Part shown: piece by piece, positions 24,866-38,400 of the stretch
Numbering within the stretch: position 1 is the first letter of the stretch
Layout of the letters: every line of letters begins with the position of its first letter
Source of the DNA: Istiophorus platypterus
Lineage: Eukaryota > Chordata > Actinopteri > Istiophoriformes > Istiophoridae
Reading direction: 5' to 3'
Length of the DNA stretch: 64,000 nt
Assembly: GCA_016859345.1 (NCBI GenBank)
Contig: CM029111.1
Location: 14,462,214-14,526,213 of the forward strand
Position numbers and translations under genes: made by a program
Notes under the pieces: generated by a model
What the model was told of the DNA's origin: nothing
What the model saw: only the letters and a program-made list of their open reading frames with translations
The model's database searches: none

Positions 24866-26523
24866 ATGGCAAATTCAGCGGTTGTTACTCCAGATGCCTT
24901 CCATGATAAAACCAGCTGCTTTCAATTGGTGACCTGGATCAACAGCCTGCTGAAGACAGACTTCAAAGATGTGCAGGAGATGGGTTCAGGTGATTCATCA
25001 GCATGAGCAGGCCTAATGCAGTCTTTCGATACGCCTTCAGGCTGCTTTAATCATGCTGAGCTGCTACAAGCCATGAATACACGGGCTTCCACTTTGGCTG
25101 CAAAGCGGTGTATAAATGCAGCAGTCTTTACCGCTATTGCTCTTTGTAGTTTATTCCGCACTCAAACCAAGACCTGTCTTTACCAAACTCGCAGCCTCAA
25201 CACATGTATGGCTGCACTTCTGACAAGAGATAGCACTGTATTTAAAAGTCTCTCTGCTCAACTCTCAGTGCTTTTGTAACTTGTGACCTAATCTCTTTAG
25301 CTTGGGGTGTAGTTTCACTCTTATGTTTCTGTTCATACTTCAGACATCAACTTTATTTTACTGTTAACTGATCAGTTTACAGTGGTACCATGGCTGTTTT
25401 TGAGCTGTGTCAAGTTACCAATGGCAAACCAGCAGGAGGCCTTTATTCTGAAGCAACTAGAGGAAATGCAGTGCCGTTGTAACTGAATTAGCAGAATTTC
25501 ATTAGCGGTACTATTCTTCAATGAACAGCCACATTGAACTGATGGACGAGTAGCAGTACTGTGTGCCGTGCCAGGGTTGTATGGCTGCTCAAAGCTCAGC
25601 TCAGTTAAGTTCAGTGCCCCCACTGCTTTTGGAAACCAGCAATAGAATGTTCCTCCCTCTATTTGAACACTTTCTGAACTGTCTTAATATGTGTTTGATC
25701 CTACAGGTGCATGTCACTGTCAGATCATGGACTGGGTTATTCCTGGCTCTGTTGACATGACCAAGGTGAAGTTTGATGCGCAAAGTGAGGATGACTGTAG
25801 GCACAACTTCAGGCTCCTCAATGAGGCCTTCAGCAAGAGTGGCCTTACAAGAGTAGGTCCTTTTTTCAACATTGGATTAGCACTACAATTTATTTATTTT
25901 TTTATTTCTTCATTAGGTTTTTAAAATTTCCAAAATACATCCATTATGAGGAAGAAAATCCTAATTACAAGGACCATCCCAGTGTTTCTTAATGCCTGTA
26001 TGTACATTATATTGTATCAGTCATCATAAGATTATATGATACAATGAAAAAGTTGTAGATCAAATATGAGAGTAGTATAGGTCTTCTTTTCTAACTCCTA
26101 GCAAGAAACCTTTCCTTAACACTTGAAATCTAGAAGAATGGACACTTAAAAATCTAAATTTACTTTGATTCACTGACGTCAGATTCCTTCTTTGTTAAGA
26201 AAGGACAAGGATGTGTATTCAAGCTGAGGTGTATATTTTTCCAAGTGATGGATATCCCCTTTCGGAATGAAACTTTAATTGACATTGTATCCCTGTTGTT
26301 CAATAAGAAGTTATAATAATTACTAAATTTTGCCATGTCTCCTTTGTCTTGGTTTAGACCATTCCAGTTGAGGAGCTGATAAAAGGGGATTTTAAAAGCA
26401 ACTTTGAGATCCTGAAGTGGTTCAAAGTTTTTTACACAGAAAATGTGAAAAGTAAAGAATATGACCCTGTGAAAGCTCGAGACAGCCATGATATCATTCC
26501 TATTGTGGCATCTCCACAATTGC
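24866..26523 (+). CDS. dnmt3bb.1: dnmt3 exons 1-3: EB1-type calponin-homology domain
   Basis: Three exons (124, 146, 166 bases) encode residues 1-145. The translation follows the CH domain of EB1/MAPRE throughout: a WIN motif, SGACHCQIMDWVIPGSV (EB1 has SGAAYCQFMDMLFPGSI), the KVKF block, NFRLL, IPVEELIKG, NFEILKWFK and the closing YDPVKAR. EB1 CH domains bind microtubule ends; whether this copy does is unknown. The ATG at 24,866 follows a TTAG acceptor (exon start 24,855) with eleven noncoding bases. Exon 1 ends in phase 1 inside the SGA motif. The EB1 coiled-coil and EB-homology tail are absent. Confidence 0.9.
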
Positions 26524-29333
26524 GTAAGTGTAATTTCAGATTTTCTTTCATCGTGATAATAATTTAAGGCAGTGTATTATGTTTCGATCATGACATTGAC
26601 ATTGCTTCGGCAGTAATTATATTTTTCTCTTACTTTGTTAGAGAGCCGTAAGTTGGAATCGGACATGGAAAAGAATGGCACTGATACGACCAAAAAATTC
26701 CCTTTCACTGAAGGGTGGAGGGATGTTTTCGATTGGGCTGAACGTAGTTCTCTTGGAGAGCAATACACCTACTGCTGCACTTGTGCCACAAACCTCAACA
26801 CATTTCATAAAGGCCTACTTGATCTTAAGCGACATTGGGAAACAAACAAACACAAGAAGTGGTCTGAAATTTCCAAGAGGGCTGGCCCGCAAAGCCAGCA
26901 CTCTGAACTGCCCTGTAGTGACGCAGCTGTCCGATTTATTCACAAACACTGTCAAAATGTTAAAGGTGAACAGGTGTCTAGACATTTTGCACGCTGCAAG
27001 CTGGGGCTGCAGTACCCTAAAGATATTATATCTGTTTGCCAGCAAACTCCTTACTGTGTTTACATTTATGGAGGGGTAACAGCGGGAAAGGATGAAACCG
27101 TCTCTGTGGTCCTCGTCGGGTTTTTTGATGTGGAAGCCTGCAGGCATCGCATCCGCTTTCTGGATGCTCTTCAGTCAGTGGATGGTGCAGGAGATCAAAC
27201 AGCTGCAGCAGTGGGGGAGACCTTGGAGAAATTTGGGTTACCCGCAGATAACCTCGCCGCTGTTTATTTTGATGGTGAGGGTGTGGCCTCGGAGCAGATT
27301 CGCTTGCAGCTCAGGGAACTCAACAGGAACGTAATCGTCTTAGGGGGACTGTACACCATTGCTGATGCCGCTTGCCGTGCTGGGGTTAAGCAGCTCTCCA
27401 ATCAGGCTCAAGAGCTGATGGCAGACATCCATGCCCACTACTCCTCCTGCTCTACGAAGAATGACAACCTCAAGGCTATTTTTGGCTCGGATACCGCCGT
27501 ACACAGCCCATCATTTTATATCAACACCAGCTGCCTTAACTTTTGCTTATTTGTCACAAAAATCTTGGAGGTATGGACTGACCTTATACTGTACTTCAGC
27601 TCCTGTGACCACAGTGATGAGAAAGCCAAATTAATCTGCTCCCAGCTGCAGGATCCCAAAGTCAGGGCAAAATTTATGTTCCTGGAGCAGGCCTTAAAGC
27701 CCCTGTACAGTTTCCAGAGGCGTCTACAAACACAGGAGGGAGCCACCCAAGCTGAGTTAATGCTCATCCTAGAAGACGCCAGTAACCTGCTGTGCACCTA
27801 CACCTCCTACTTCCTTCATCCTCAAGCTGCTGTTCGTTTCCTAAAGGAACGTGATGCCAACATCCTCAAGAACAACAAATTCCACCTGTCAAGCCCTGAA
27901 CTCAGTCTCGGTGGGAAAGCAGTGGAAGACTTCCTGAAGAAGTCTGAGGCTGCAGAGGCATTGCTGCTATTCAAAGAGGAGGTGCTGTCTTTTTACATTG
28001 CACTCACAGGTTGCATCGCACAGGAGCTGCCTTTAAGTGACAGCTTGCTGAGGGGCATAGCTCAGCTACTGAACCCCCAGAGCAGGCTGAAAGTGACAGG
28101 GAAAGTAGTAGGGGAGCTTGGGACCAAACTGGGAATCTGCCGCTCCCCAGAGCAGCAAAACCAGCTCACGAGCGAATTCCTTGACTATCAGCTGGTTGAG
28201 GAGAGCATGTGTCAAGAGGGAGACAAGGACAACTCAGCAGAGGTTTCACTGGAGAAACACTGGGGCATCGTACTGAGGGACACCAAGCTGACAGTCTTCA
28301 GAAAGCTCGTTTTGACCCTGTTGTCTCTCCCTTGTCCACCCCTTGATGCTCAGCAAGTTTTTACCGAGGTATGTAAATGCAGGAGCTGTATAAACATCTT
28401 TTTTCTGTGTTTAGTTTTTGCATGTTAAATATGATTTTGCCCTCGGCTTCGTTTCCCTGTCTTAGGCCTTAGAGAATGGCGAAGGAGATAAAGCTGCGCT
28501 TCTTTCTGAGAGTAAAGCCTTAACAGAAAGCGGGTGTGACAGCATATCTGACAGTGTTCCCTCTGATGGCTCCGGCAACAAAGACTCGCTCGTTCACATT
28601 AAAGGTAAGACGAAAGATAGTAAAATACACTTAAGTGAGATGATGACAAAGATGATTTGTAAGATGTACATTCAAATGAGTTGAAGAAGTGTATAGGAAG
28701 TCACTGCATCTGATAATTTGACATGTTATTTATTTTTATCTTATTTTCCAGAACTAAATGGCCTTAATGTGAGAATGAAGCCATGTGAAGTCCGCCTTAT
28801 AAAGATAAATGGTAAAAAAAAACAAAAAAAACTTAAACATTTTCTTTGCATAATATTACATAACATTACTATAGTTTAACTTTACTCTTACACCCTAAAT
28901 TTATGTTGTATGGGAGAAAATCTCTGCCGCAATGCTCTCTGTTTCCTTTCAAAGGGCTATTGAATGAGTATGACACTATACTTCAAGAGAATGGTGCCTT
29001 TTTGAAAGAGGTAACAGATTTTACTCTTATCCCTTTTACTTCTCAGTCTGCTACATCTACTTGGAAAAGAAGTAACTTGGTTAAAATGGCTAGGATTTCC
29101 AGTGACAAAATGTGACCATAAATACTGTCAGCTGGACTTGATGGCTGACACCAGAACAACACAGAATAATTTTTTTTTTTATTTTTCTTTATTTTTTTGC
29201 TGCATCACATTTTGCTTCATTAGAAATTCCAAGTTGCTGCCTCTGTGAAGTGACTCCTCCGCTCTTCAGTCTCTTGCATCTACTAACATTCTTTTGTCCT
29301 TGCTGCTTTACTCTTTTCGACCTAATGGCCACC

Positions 29334-29422
<89 letters not shown>

Positions 29423-32400
29423 CACCACCACCACCACAGGCATGACGAAGTGCAGTTTGCCCATATGAAGGTGTGTGAGTACTGTGGGGATCATTTCCAT
29501 GTGCATGATATTTGAGATTGTAATGAGAGTGTGTTGTCTACCAGGGGGCCATTAGGGGATGTTATGGCTGGGAGAGCAGCTTACGCCAGAAGCCACAGGC
29601 CCGTACACTGTTTCAGGCTGGTGCTAGCACCTGGTCCAAACCCGTAGGTCTTGATAAGGACAGCAAAAAGGGTCTGGAGTCCCAAGATGAGGTGGTAGGT
29701 ATACTCAAGTATACTACCAGAATATCTCTGGGCCATGATGGGCCTCTTGTATCTTATTACATGATTACAACTAGGGTTGGAGCTGTTATTTTACCACATC
29801 TGAAGTTCATTCTCAATATCAAATCGAATATCAAATCTACTTAGCTTCAGCAATTTTGGATAACAAGTGTTTTAAATAACAACACGAGATTCCAACTAAA
29901 ATCCAAAGAATTACATTTAAACACCCAGAAGACAGATTAAGTATTTGCTATTTATCTTAATTACTATATAAAGATTTAGTAAGGAATCTTATACTGCACA
30001 TCTACATCAAAGGGATGACATCGGCAGTAAGTTAGTTCATCGGATAAATTCATAGTGTAGCTGAAGGTCTTGAAAAGTCTTAAAGCATTTATTTCATTTT
30101 CTGCGAAAAAAGGCTGTGAATGGGATTAAAGTGTCTCAAATTTAATTTATAAAGGTCTTGAATAATTTTCCCTTCCCTTCCATAGACAGTAACAATGGTG
30201 ATACATTTATTTTTATGTAGTTTCCAACTGCTGGTAGACACTGGGAGTGGCAGAGGCTGTTCAGTCCTATTTGTGCCGTTTCAGTCAGTGGCATCAGACT
30301 TTTTTAGTAAACACTGTTGCTACAGATAGCCACTGTAGCTAGGCAGCTCAGCAATTCATAATTGGTATCCATTTTAGTAAAAACACACGGGCACCCCGTG
30401 GAGTTTTCTTGTGAACAAACAAAAGCTATGTTTATTTTTTAGCTACTCACCAATAAACACTCTGTGTATCCTTGAGGTCTAACCAATGTGTCAATTGATT
30501 TTCCTTGTTCATGAACAATTTGCAAAGCATATTATTAAATCAAAGCTTTTAAATCTGTAATATCTTTGGTTGGACAAAACAAGACATTTTGGGATCATTA
30601 AATTAATTGATAGATGCTGCCCTAGTTACACTTGTTACGTTTATCAGAAAATGGGAGCGTCTGTGTTGTGTGAGACAACTGAGTGGTGGCTGTTAGATGC
30701 TTCAAAAATCATTTTTTGTGTGGATTTCTCTTTTGGCTCTTAATGAGTTAAAAAAGGGAAAACTTACCCAGCTATCACAATCCAGTCCTACTTCTAACAC
30801 ACCTTCATTTCAGATTAATCATTCGCTTTGTTCAACTGGTGCCAAGCCAGATGAGAAATAAGTCAAAAGTTGGATCCCTCTTCCTCCGCCAGCATTATGT
30901 TTGCTCCCATGTTTTAAATTCAGTTTAGAAAATTAGTTGGAAACCATGGTGGAAAAAAAATATTTTTGTTGTTGGTCATTGGATTTTTTCCATTTTGCTG
31001 CTTTGAACAAAGCGAATGTTAATTTCTTAACAATGATGAAGGGCTCCCCTGCTTCTTTATTAATAACAAATTCCCTCATGTCACTCCATGTCATCAGGAA
31101 TTAAATATCAAAAAACGGTGATGAGCGATTGGTGGTACATTTAGAAATGCATGCACATTAACTTACCATCAAATACAATCACAGTAATGTTTACTCTGTA
31201 AGAAATACACAGGTCCTCACCCAAACTCCTTTTACCTTTGACTTGTTGTTGTTCTAAACGTGGTTGACTTTCAGCCAGAAGGGTCGCTGCCATCCAGTAA
31301 ATCCACACCAAGAGGACGACGGAAACACGCCTATCAGGTAAAAACCAGTTACATGAAGAAGCTCACAGTACAGTGTTCCCAAAGTCTCCTCATCAAACAT
31401 CATGTCCTACAAAATACCTGTCTTTTAGATGGAAATGTCATTTTGAATAATGTTTTTCTTGTTGATCTGCACCACTGCAGGATGGGAAAGGGTTTCTGAT
31501 TGGGGAGCTGGTGTGGGGGAAAGTGAGGGGGTTTTCCTGGTGGCCTGGGATGGTGATGCCTTGGAAAACCAAGTCAGCTCCCTCGGGCATGCGGAGGGTG
31601 GAGTGGTTCGGAGACGGGATGTTCTCTGAGGTTAGAAAGAAGTGTGTCCGAAGCGTGCACTCGAGCTGCAGAAACACTTTGCACCCATTGAATTGGATTT
31701 TTTTACATCGTCGCTGCTTTTTGTTGCAGATCCATACAGAGGGTCTGCTGGCTTTTAGTGCCTTCACCAAGTGCTTCTGTAAAAATTCCTTTGCCGGTTT
31801 GCCCGTCTACAAGGAAGCCATCTACCAAATTATTGAGGTAAGAGACATAAATCAGAGTGATTGTTATAGTGTTTTCTCCACAAATGTGGTTATTGTCTGA
31901 TTTTCTAAAAAACCTCCCTCTGTCTTCTCTCTACGGGGATTTTATCAGTTGAATGAGAAGGAATTCAGCATGATGGATGACATTAAATGTTCATTGTAAT
32001 AATACACCAGGGTCTTAAAACATTTAAATATATCATATTCATTTCTGTTCTCCATTATTCCATCTCTTTCCATCTAACTTATTTGTTAGTTCTTATATCA
32101 CTGTCCTGCCAAAGGTTACTGCAGATTTATTAAACAATTGTCAACAAACTTTGAGACAAATAAACAAAATGGAAAATTGGTTTTAGCATCGGCAGTTTGA
32201 CTGTTTTATGGTTTTAAAATCGGATGAAATCAGAGGGTTTGCTGATTATGACCAAACATCAAAGTTGTTTCATGTATCACGGTTTCAGGCAGTTTGCTCA
32301 GAATCACTTGAGGGAAATGGTTCACCAGCGCTTCAGAGTTTGTTTACACCTGTAATCTCTAGTTGGCAGGTGAGCGATGTGGGAAGTCTTTTGCTGAGGC

Positions 32401-35400
32401 CAAAGGAAGTAAAGAAAAAGAGCTGAAGTTGATGCTGCGCTGGGCTTTTGAAGGATTTCTGCCTACAGGACCCGAGGGATTTGTACCGCCTGGTATGTGC
32501 ACATTAATAAATCCATCAAATAGAAAAAAAAATGCATTTAACCAGTCTTCTAAAACACACATATTTCCGAAATATTTTATAGCGCTTGAATACTTTGCGG
32601 AGGGCAGACTTATAAATAGATACAGTACATAATGTATAAAGACAATTTTTCTTCATGACTAGTTCTACGGCTCTGTAATAGGCGAATGTTTCAGCAAGTA
32701 GGCTGGTTCAGACTAATGTTGCTATATGGTCATATATTAACATTAAAAAAACTGATCCATAGTACCTGTGGCATTTTAACATGCATCATGTCCTTAGGGC
32801 TCTATGAGCACAGTCAATTTTAATTCTTCTTGTTCACATTTAGCAGTCATACATCCAAAGTCAGTAGAATTTGTTATCGTTATAGCATGAAAAAATTGCC
32901 TGGTACCCAGTGTCTGCAGCACAACAAATAACCAGACAGAATATATCACATGATGAACAATATCAAAAATAATAATATTCCTAGGAGGACAATAAAGAAC
33001 TACAGATATCTTAAGGCAGTAGCGTTTTTCATTAAATTTCTCTTGACTCCGTCTCTTTCTGATCTTCAAGATTCTGCTGCACATGTCGATTGTTCTGACT
33101 TTGCCCTCTCTGAGTACCAGCCTCCAGCAAAAAAGAAATATGTTTTTAAAAATAAGGCAAATGCACCAGTCATCACCTATAGCAAAGGTATGTATTACTT
33201 TTTGTCCCCATTAGGTCCACAAACATAACAAACTCATGGGAGTAAACATTTAGGGAACCAAGTAGATACAGAGTATGTTGTGTGTTATCATCATTATCAT
33301 TATATATTCCTATGTGTGATTTTCTTTTTTTTTTTTTTTTAATGTTTCACTTCAGAGTCAATAATAGAAAAGGTCAAAGAGAATGGCAAAAAAATTGAAG
33401 GTAAGCTTTGTGTGAGAGCGTGGAAGAAGTCTACGATTTAAAATCTTTGATATAAAGATAAAATTCTTATTTGAAAAGTAATGGTTTGTTATTTCAGATT
33501 TTTGTTTGTCTTGTGGATCATCTGACATTGAGGTGCAGCACCCATTGTTTGAAGGCGGTCTTTGTCAAAAATGCAAGGTAATCTAACAACCCAATGATTT
33601 ATCTTTGTCTACTTCATTGTTGTTTGCTTTTACTCCATTTCAGTCCAGTTTGTAAATGTCTAACCTCCATCAGGAACATGATGCCATTAACATCCCAAAT
33701 GCTGCAAACAACATTGTCACTGTTTACAGGAAAACTTCACGGAAACGCTGTATCGCTACGATGAAGATGGCTACCAGTCATACTGCACCGTGTGCTGTGC
33801 TGGCTCAGAGGTCATTTTGTGTGGCAACACCAGCTGCTGCAGGTAAACACTGCTCGGGGCGGTTTCTCTCACAGGCCAGGATATTTAAGGTTATTGCTTA
33901 TCGCTTACACCTTATTTTTATTTTATTTTTAAAATTAAACTAAGTATGCCGAATTAGGTTGGATGTAAAAATGTGATGATAAGTTCTGGAGTATTTTTAT
34001 ACGATTTCTAGGCGGGTGTATGGATGCTTATTCAAAATGAACGCTGAGAATAATGCTGTCCTCTTGAAAAATCTGAAAATATGTCCGACGAACATGTTGG
34101 TGTGGTCAGATTTGACTGAGGTACAGCTCCAGAGTTGGGTACAGCCTTTGACGCAGATAAGCTGCAATCATTAGCTGTGTCACATCCACTGTTAGAGCTT
34201 AAACTGCTGACTGTTGGTAAGCAGGACAAATCAACAGGGCAAACTACATTAAATAGTTGCCTCAGTCCCTCTCAGTCCCTCTCATGCTGTATCACCTTAC
34301 TTATAAATGCTTTGGTGTTCTTTGTCTCCAAGATGTTTCTGTAAGGACTGTCTTGACATCCTCGTGGGACCGGAGACCTTTGATAAGCTGAAAGATGTTG
34401 ATCCCTGGAGCTGCTACATGTGCAAGCCATCACAGTGCAAGGGAAACCTCAAACTCAGACCAGACTGGAGCGTCAAGGTTCAGGACTTCTTTGCCAACAA
34501 CAGCGCCATGGCGTTTGTATGTACCAGCCTCTTCTCCCAGTACACGTTTCTAGTTCACATGTTGGATGGTTCAAGTTAAACTATTGTCAAGTTTACACCT
34601 TTCCATAAATTTAATGTCGCAACTAACCGAAATAGTCCCAGCGTGGACTGACATTGAATTTTTGGTTTATTAGATCCACCGATGAGCATTCGGTATTGCA
34701 ACCACCATAAAGTTCATCAAATTCAGTGTTTATTGAGACGTTGATTCGGCTCTACAGTCATTTTTGAGGCAGTACTTTGTGGTGGTGTTGGATTGCTTTG
34801 AGTAATTCTTAATATTATTAAACAATATTAGAAACACCAAGTAAATTGGAAACTCATTTTAGAAGGTAGATCCCCCTGCTATGAGTAAAAACCTGGCTGA
34901 AGGAGCCAATAGAGGAAAGTTAATGTCAAGTCCAAATTAATTACAATAAATATGAGTTTTTTTACTTCAAATTGAAAGGCATTTTAGATGGTAGGTATGC
35001 AGGTTTAGCAGGTATGTGAGCCAAGCTGCAAGTGAATATTAATAAATGATGTAGGTTTTTTAAAGTGAAGCAATGTTAAATTAACAATTGTATCCTCTTT
35101 TGTTCAAGTAATAGCAAAAGTTAGCAGGTTTAATTTAGGCTACTATTATTTTCATTACTGATTAATCTGCTAATTATTTTCTAGAATAATTAATTTATTG
35201 TTTGGTCTAAAACATGTCAGAATATGACAATGATATAAAACAGAAAAAAAGCTCAAAACCTGACATTAGACCAGAGAATATTCGGGGTGCCTGTTTGATA
35301 AATCACTGAAACAATTAACTGTAAACTAATTAATTATTAAGAAGATGCTGATAAATTTTCTATTGCCCAAACTCATCAATTAATCAACTAAATATTCACC

Positions 35401-38400
35401 TCTACAAAATGTTCTCTCTTGTGTCAATTGTGCTTCAATGGGAAAACATAGGGACAGGTTTTGGTAGTGGTCCATGTACACGCTGCTGGTTAAGATGTAT
35501 CATATTTCACCACATTGCAATTACATGAAGAGAGCTTAATATTAACTTTACTAGTCGTCAACACTTTCACACTCCTAACTAGTGACATAACAGTCCATGT
35601 ACGCTCTTAAATCACAGGAGCCCCACAGAGTTTACCCTTCCATCCCGGCCGATCAGCGCAGACCACTCAAGGTGCTCTCTCTTTTTGACGGCATTGCAAC
35701 AGGTTGGTTCATCACATCATGTTTTATTCATTTGAACTCTAGATTTGTTGTAAGACAAAAAAAGCACCCAGCCTTCCAGCAGAGAGACTTGTGCTCCCTC
35801 TGGGAGAAACGTGTGGCCCAGAAAGCAAAGGGAATTAGTAGCCAGTCTGACCACATCCTGTCCAGTGAATTCACGGGGATGCCTTCAGGCCGGGACTATA
35901 AAGTGCCCCTTAGGAAAACAAACTGCTATTTTAAGTCCTTCATTCCCTCTGCTATCAGACTCGACAGCGGTCATTTTAAATGAATGCCTTTGTCTGTTAC
36001 TCACTTGGCTTGTAAGCCTGTACATACAAGCACACAGGGGGCCACAGGAGGGTGTCGGTATGCATGTCTTCCCCTATGCACTGAGTTGTTTGTTTGTTTG
36101 TTTGTTTGTTTGTTTGTTTGATTATTATTCATATTTATTTATCTTACATGTCTCTGACAAACTGCTGATTGCCGCTTGTCTGTTAGTGTGAATTGCCCTT
36201 CTGGGATAAATAAAGTTTTCTGAATCCGAAATTATGTGAGTTCTTTTCATCAGTAGCCCGACTTTAACCACTCTGGCATCATCACAGGATACCTGGTGCT
36301 CAAAGACCTGGGCTTCAAGATCGAGCGATACATTGCCTCAGAGATTTGTGAGGATTCAATCGCCGTGGGGATGATCAAGCACGAGGGAAAGATCGAATAC
36401 GTCAATGACGTTCGCACCATCACAAGGAAACATGTGAGTACAAGCTGCGGTAACAGTACTCATTGTTTATCTGTGCGTGCAACACATACTAACCCTAACT
36501 GTGGAGTCATTCAGTTTGTGTATCAAAGTTCACACCAAAGAGGCTAAAAAATAATCTCAAACTTTGAACTGAAGCTCTGTAGTTGTGTGTTGCAGCTGGC
36601 TGAATGGGGTCCATTCGACCTTCTGATTGGAGGCAGCCCATGTAACGACCTGTCCATGGTCAATCCTCTACGAAAGGGATTATTTGGTACGCAGCCCCAA
36701 AACTTCTATTAAAGGCAACTAATAGTTGCTAATAAAATACTGGAGAAAATAAGGTCAGCGTAGTTTACAGCATCCTCTGCATGCATAAACTCTTCTTCTT
36801 TAATAACCGTTTATCTCTGATTGCCCTGCAGAGGGCACCGGAAGGCTCTTCTTCGAGTTCTACCGCATTCTGACCCTGCTGAAGCCAAAGGAGGACGACA
36901 ACCGTCCGTTCTTCTGGTTGTTTGAGAATGTGGTTTTCATGAGTGCCAACGACAAATCGGACATCTGCAGGTTCCTCGAGGTGATTAAATTTGATTATTG
37001 GTGAAAGTACCCCGTCGGACCAAATGGCCAGGAATCAGGCTGAATTAGGTTTTACCACTGATTATTCAGGTCCTCCTTTTTTTTTCCCCCCAGTGTAATC
37101 CAATTCTCATCGACGCAGTGAAAGTCAGTCCTGCTCACCGAGCACGCTACTTTTGGGGGAACCTCCCTGGCATGAACAGGTGCATACTAATACACAATCA
37201 TAGTCCTTTCCTCATGCAGATTGTCACAATGAAAGACTACATTTATTTTATTAAAAAATCTGCTCAGTTTACATGTCTGTCTGTCTGCATTTCTATTTAG
37301 GCCTCTCGCTACATCTTTTGACAATAAAGTGGCTCTGCAGGACTGTTTGGAAGTTGGACGAACGGCGAAGGTAGAAGCATTTGGTTCACTGTGTGTGAGA
37401 TAGATTGATGACCTGAAATGTCAGAGCCATCAGACCTGTAGTAGACACTGTCACCACTGCCAGCAACAGTCGATAGGAAGCTCGTTGAATCATGATGGGG
37501 GCAAATGTCAGTTTTAGAAAAACTGTTATGAATTTTAATTAGTCATTTGTAATGGGTAATCCATACATCTGTCTGTTTAGTGCCCTTTGCTCGGGTTTCA
37601 TGTTGATTTAAACAACATAACATAGTTTAAATAACATTAGAAGTTATGAAGCAGGTATTAAACTGCATTCAATGTGGTATTAAAGAAAGCCTTAAAAAAA
37701 TCACACATTCAATCCTGAGAAAAGACTGAAAAACTATCTTCTCCCAAAAAATGATCCTTAGAACTGTAAAACAACCTGATTGCGACTTGTCCTCTCTTCC
37801 CGCAGTTTGACAAGGTCCGCACCATCACAACTAAGTCTAACTCCATAAGGCAGGGGAAGAGCGGACCGCTACCCGTCAGCATGAATGGCAAAGAGGACTA
37901 CCTGTGGTGCACCGAGATGGAACAGTAAGTGTTTCTGGAATGAAAATGTTCTTGGAAATGTTCTTGTTTGCATCCTAGTCTCATATTTAGTATATTCATG
38001 TGGTAAAGCATTGTGCCTGCAACTGCTGCAACCCCCTAGTCCCCATCCAATTAATGTGAACAGGCTAAAATGAAAGCTGACTGTATGTAACTGTTGAGCT
38101 TAGTTAGCCACATATTTCAAACTTGAGACAATTCTTAAAGACTGTCTGGCTGAGAGGCAGCCCCGACTCCCCCGGCCAGCAGTACCTGCCCAGGTAGTGG
38201 CTCTGTTCACATTATCAGTAAGAGGGTGGACGATGGAGAGCAGGACTGATTTCTATGTTCTAATTTTTTTTTTTTTTTTTTTTTTTTTTAACTTCAATGA
38301 GTGTTTTAATGTCAGGAATATTATTCAAGATTTTCTAAAGATCGCGGCACAGGTATATGTGGCTGAGCGGTTCACGAAACAGTGCTCTTTAATTAGTATT

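Noticed and set aside
29443..29473. Possible 31-base microexon between CACCACAG and GTGTGTGAG in dnmt3 intron 7
   Set aside because: In the phase required by exon 7 it reads GCA TGA, a stop, and 31 bases would shift the frame; exon 7 to exon 8 joins cleanly without it.
29250..29515. ORFs with long Ile, Asn and His runs over the (AAT)n and (ACC)n arrays, and the similar ones at 4,000-4,250
   Set aside because: They are translations of microsatellites in several frames and have no flanking domain or splice support.
35811..36191. ORF of 126 codons in dnmt3 intron 18
   Set aside because: It runs through the LINE tail and its TTTG repeat in a frame unrelated to the reverse transcriptase remnant.
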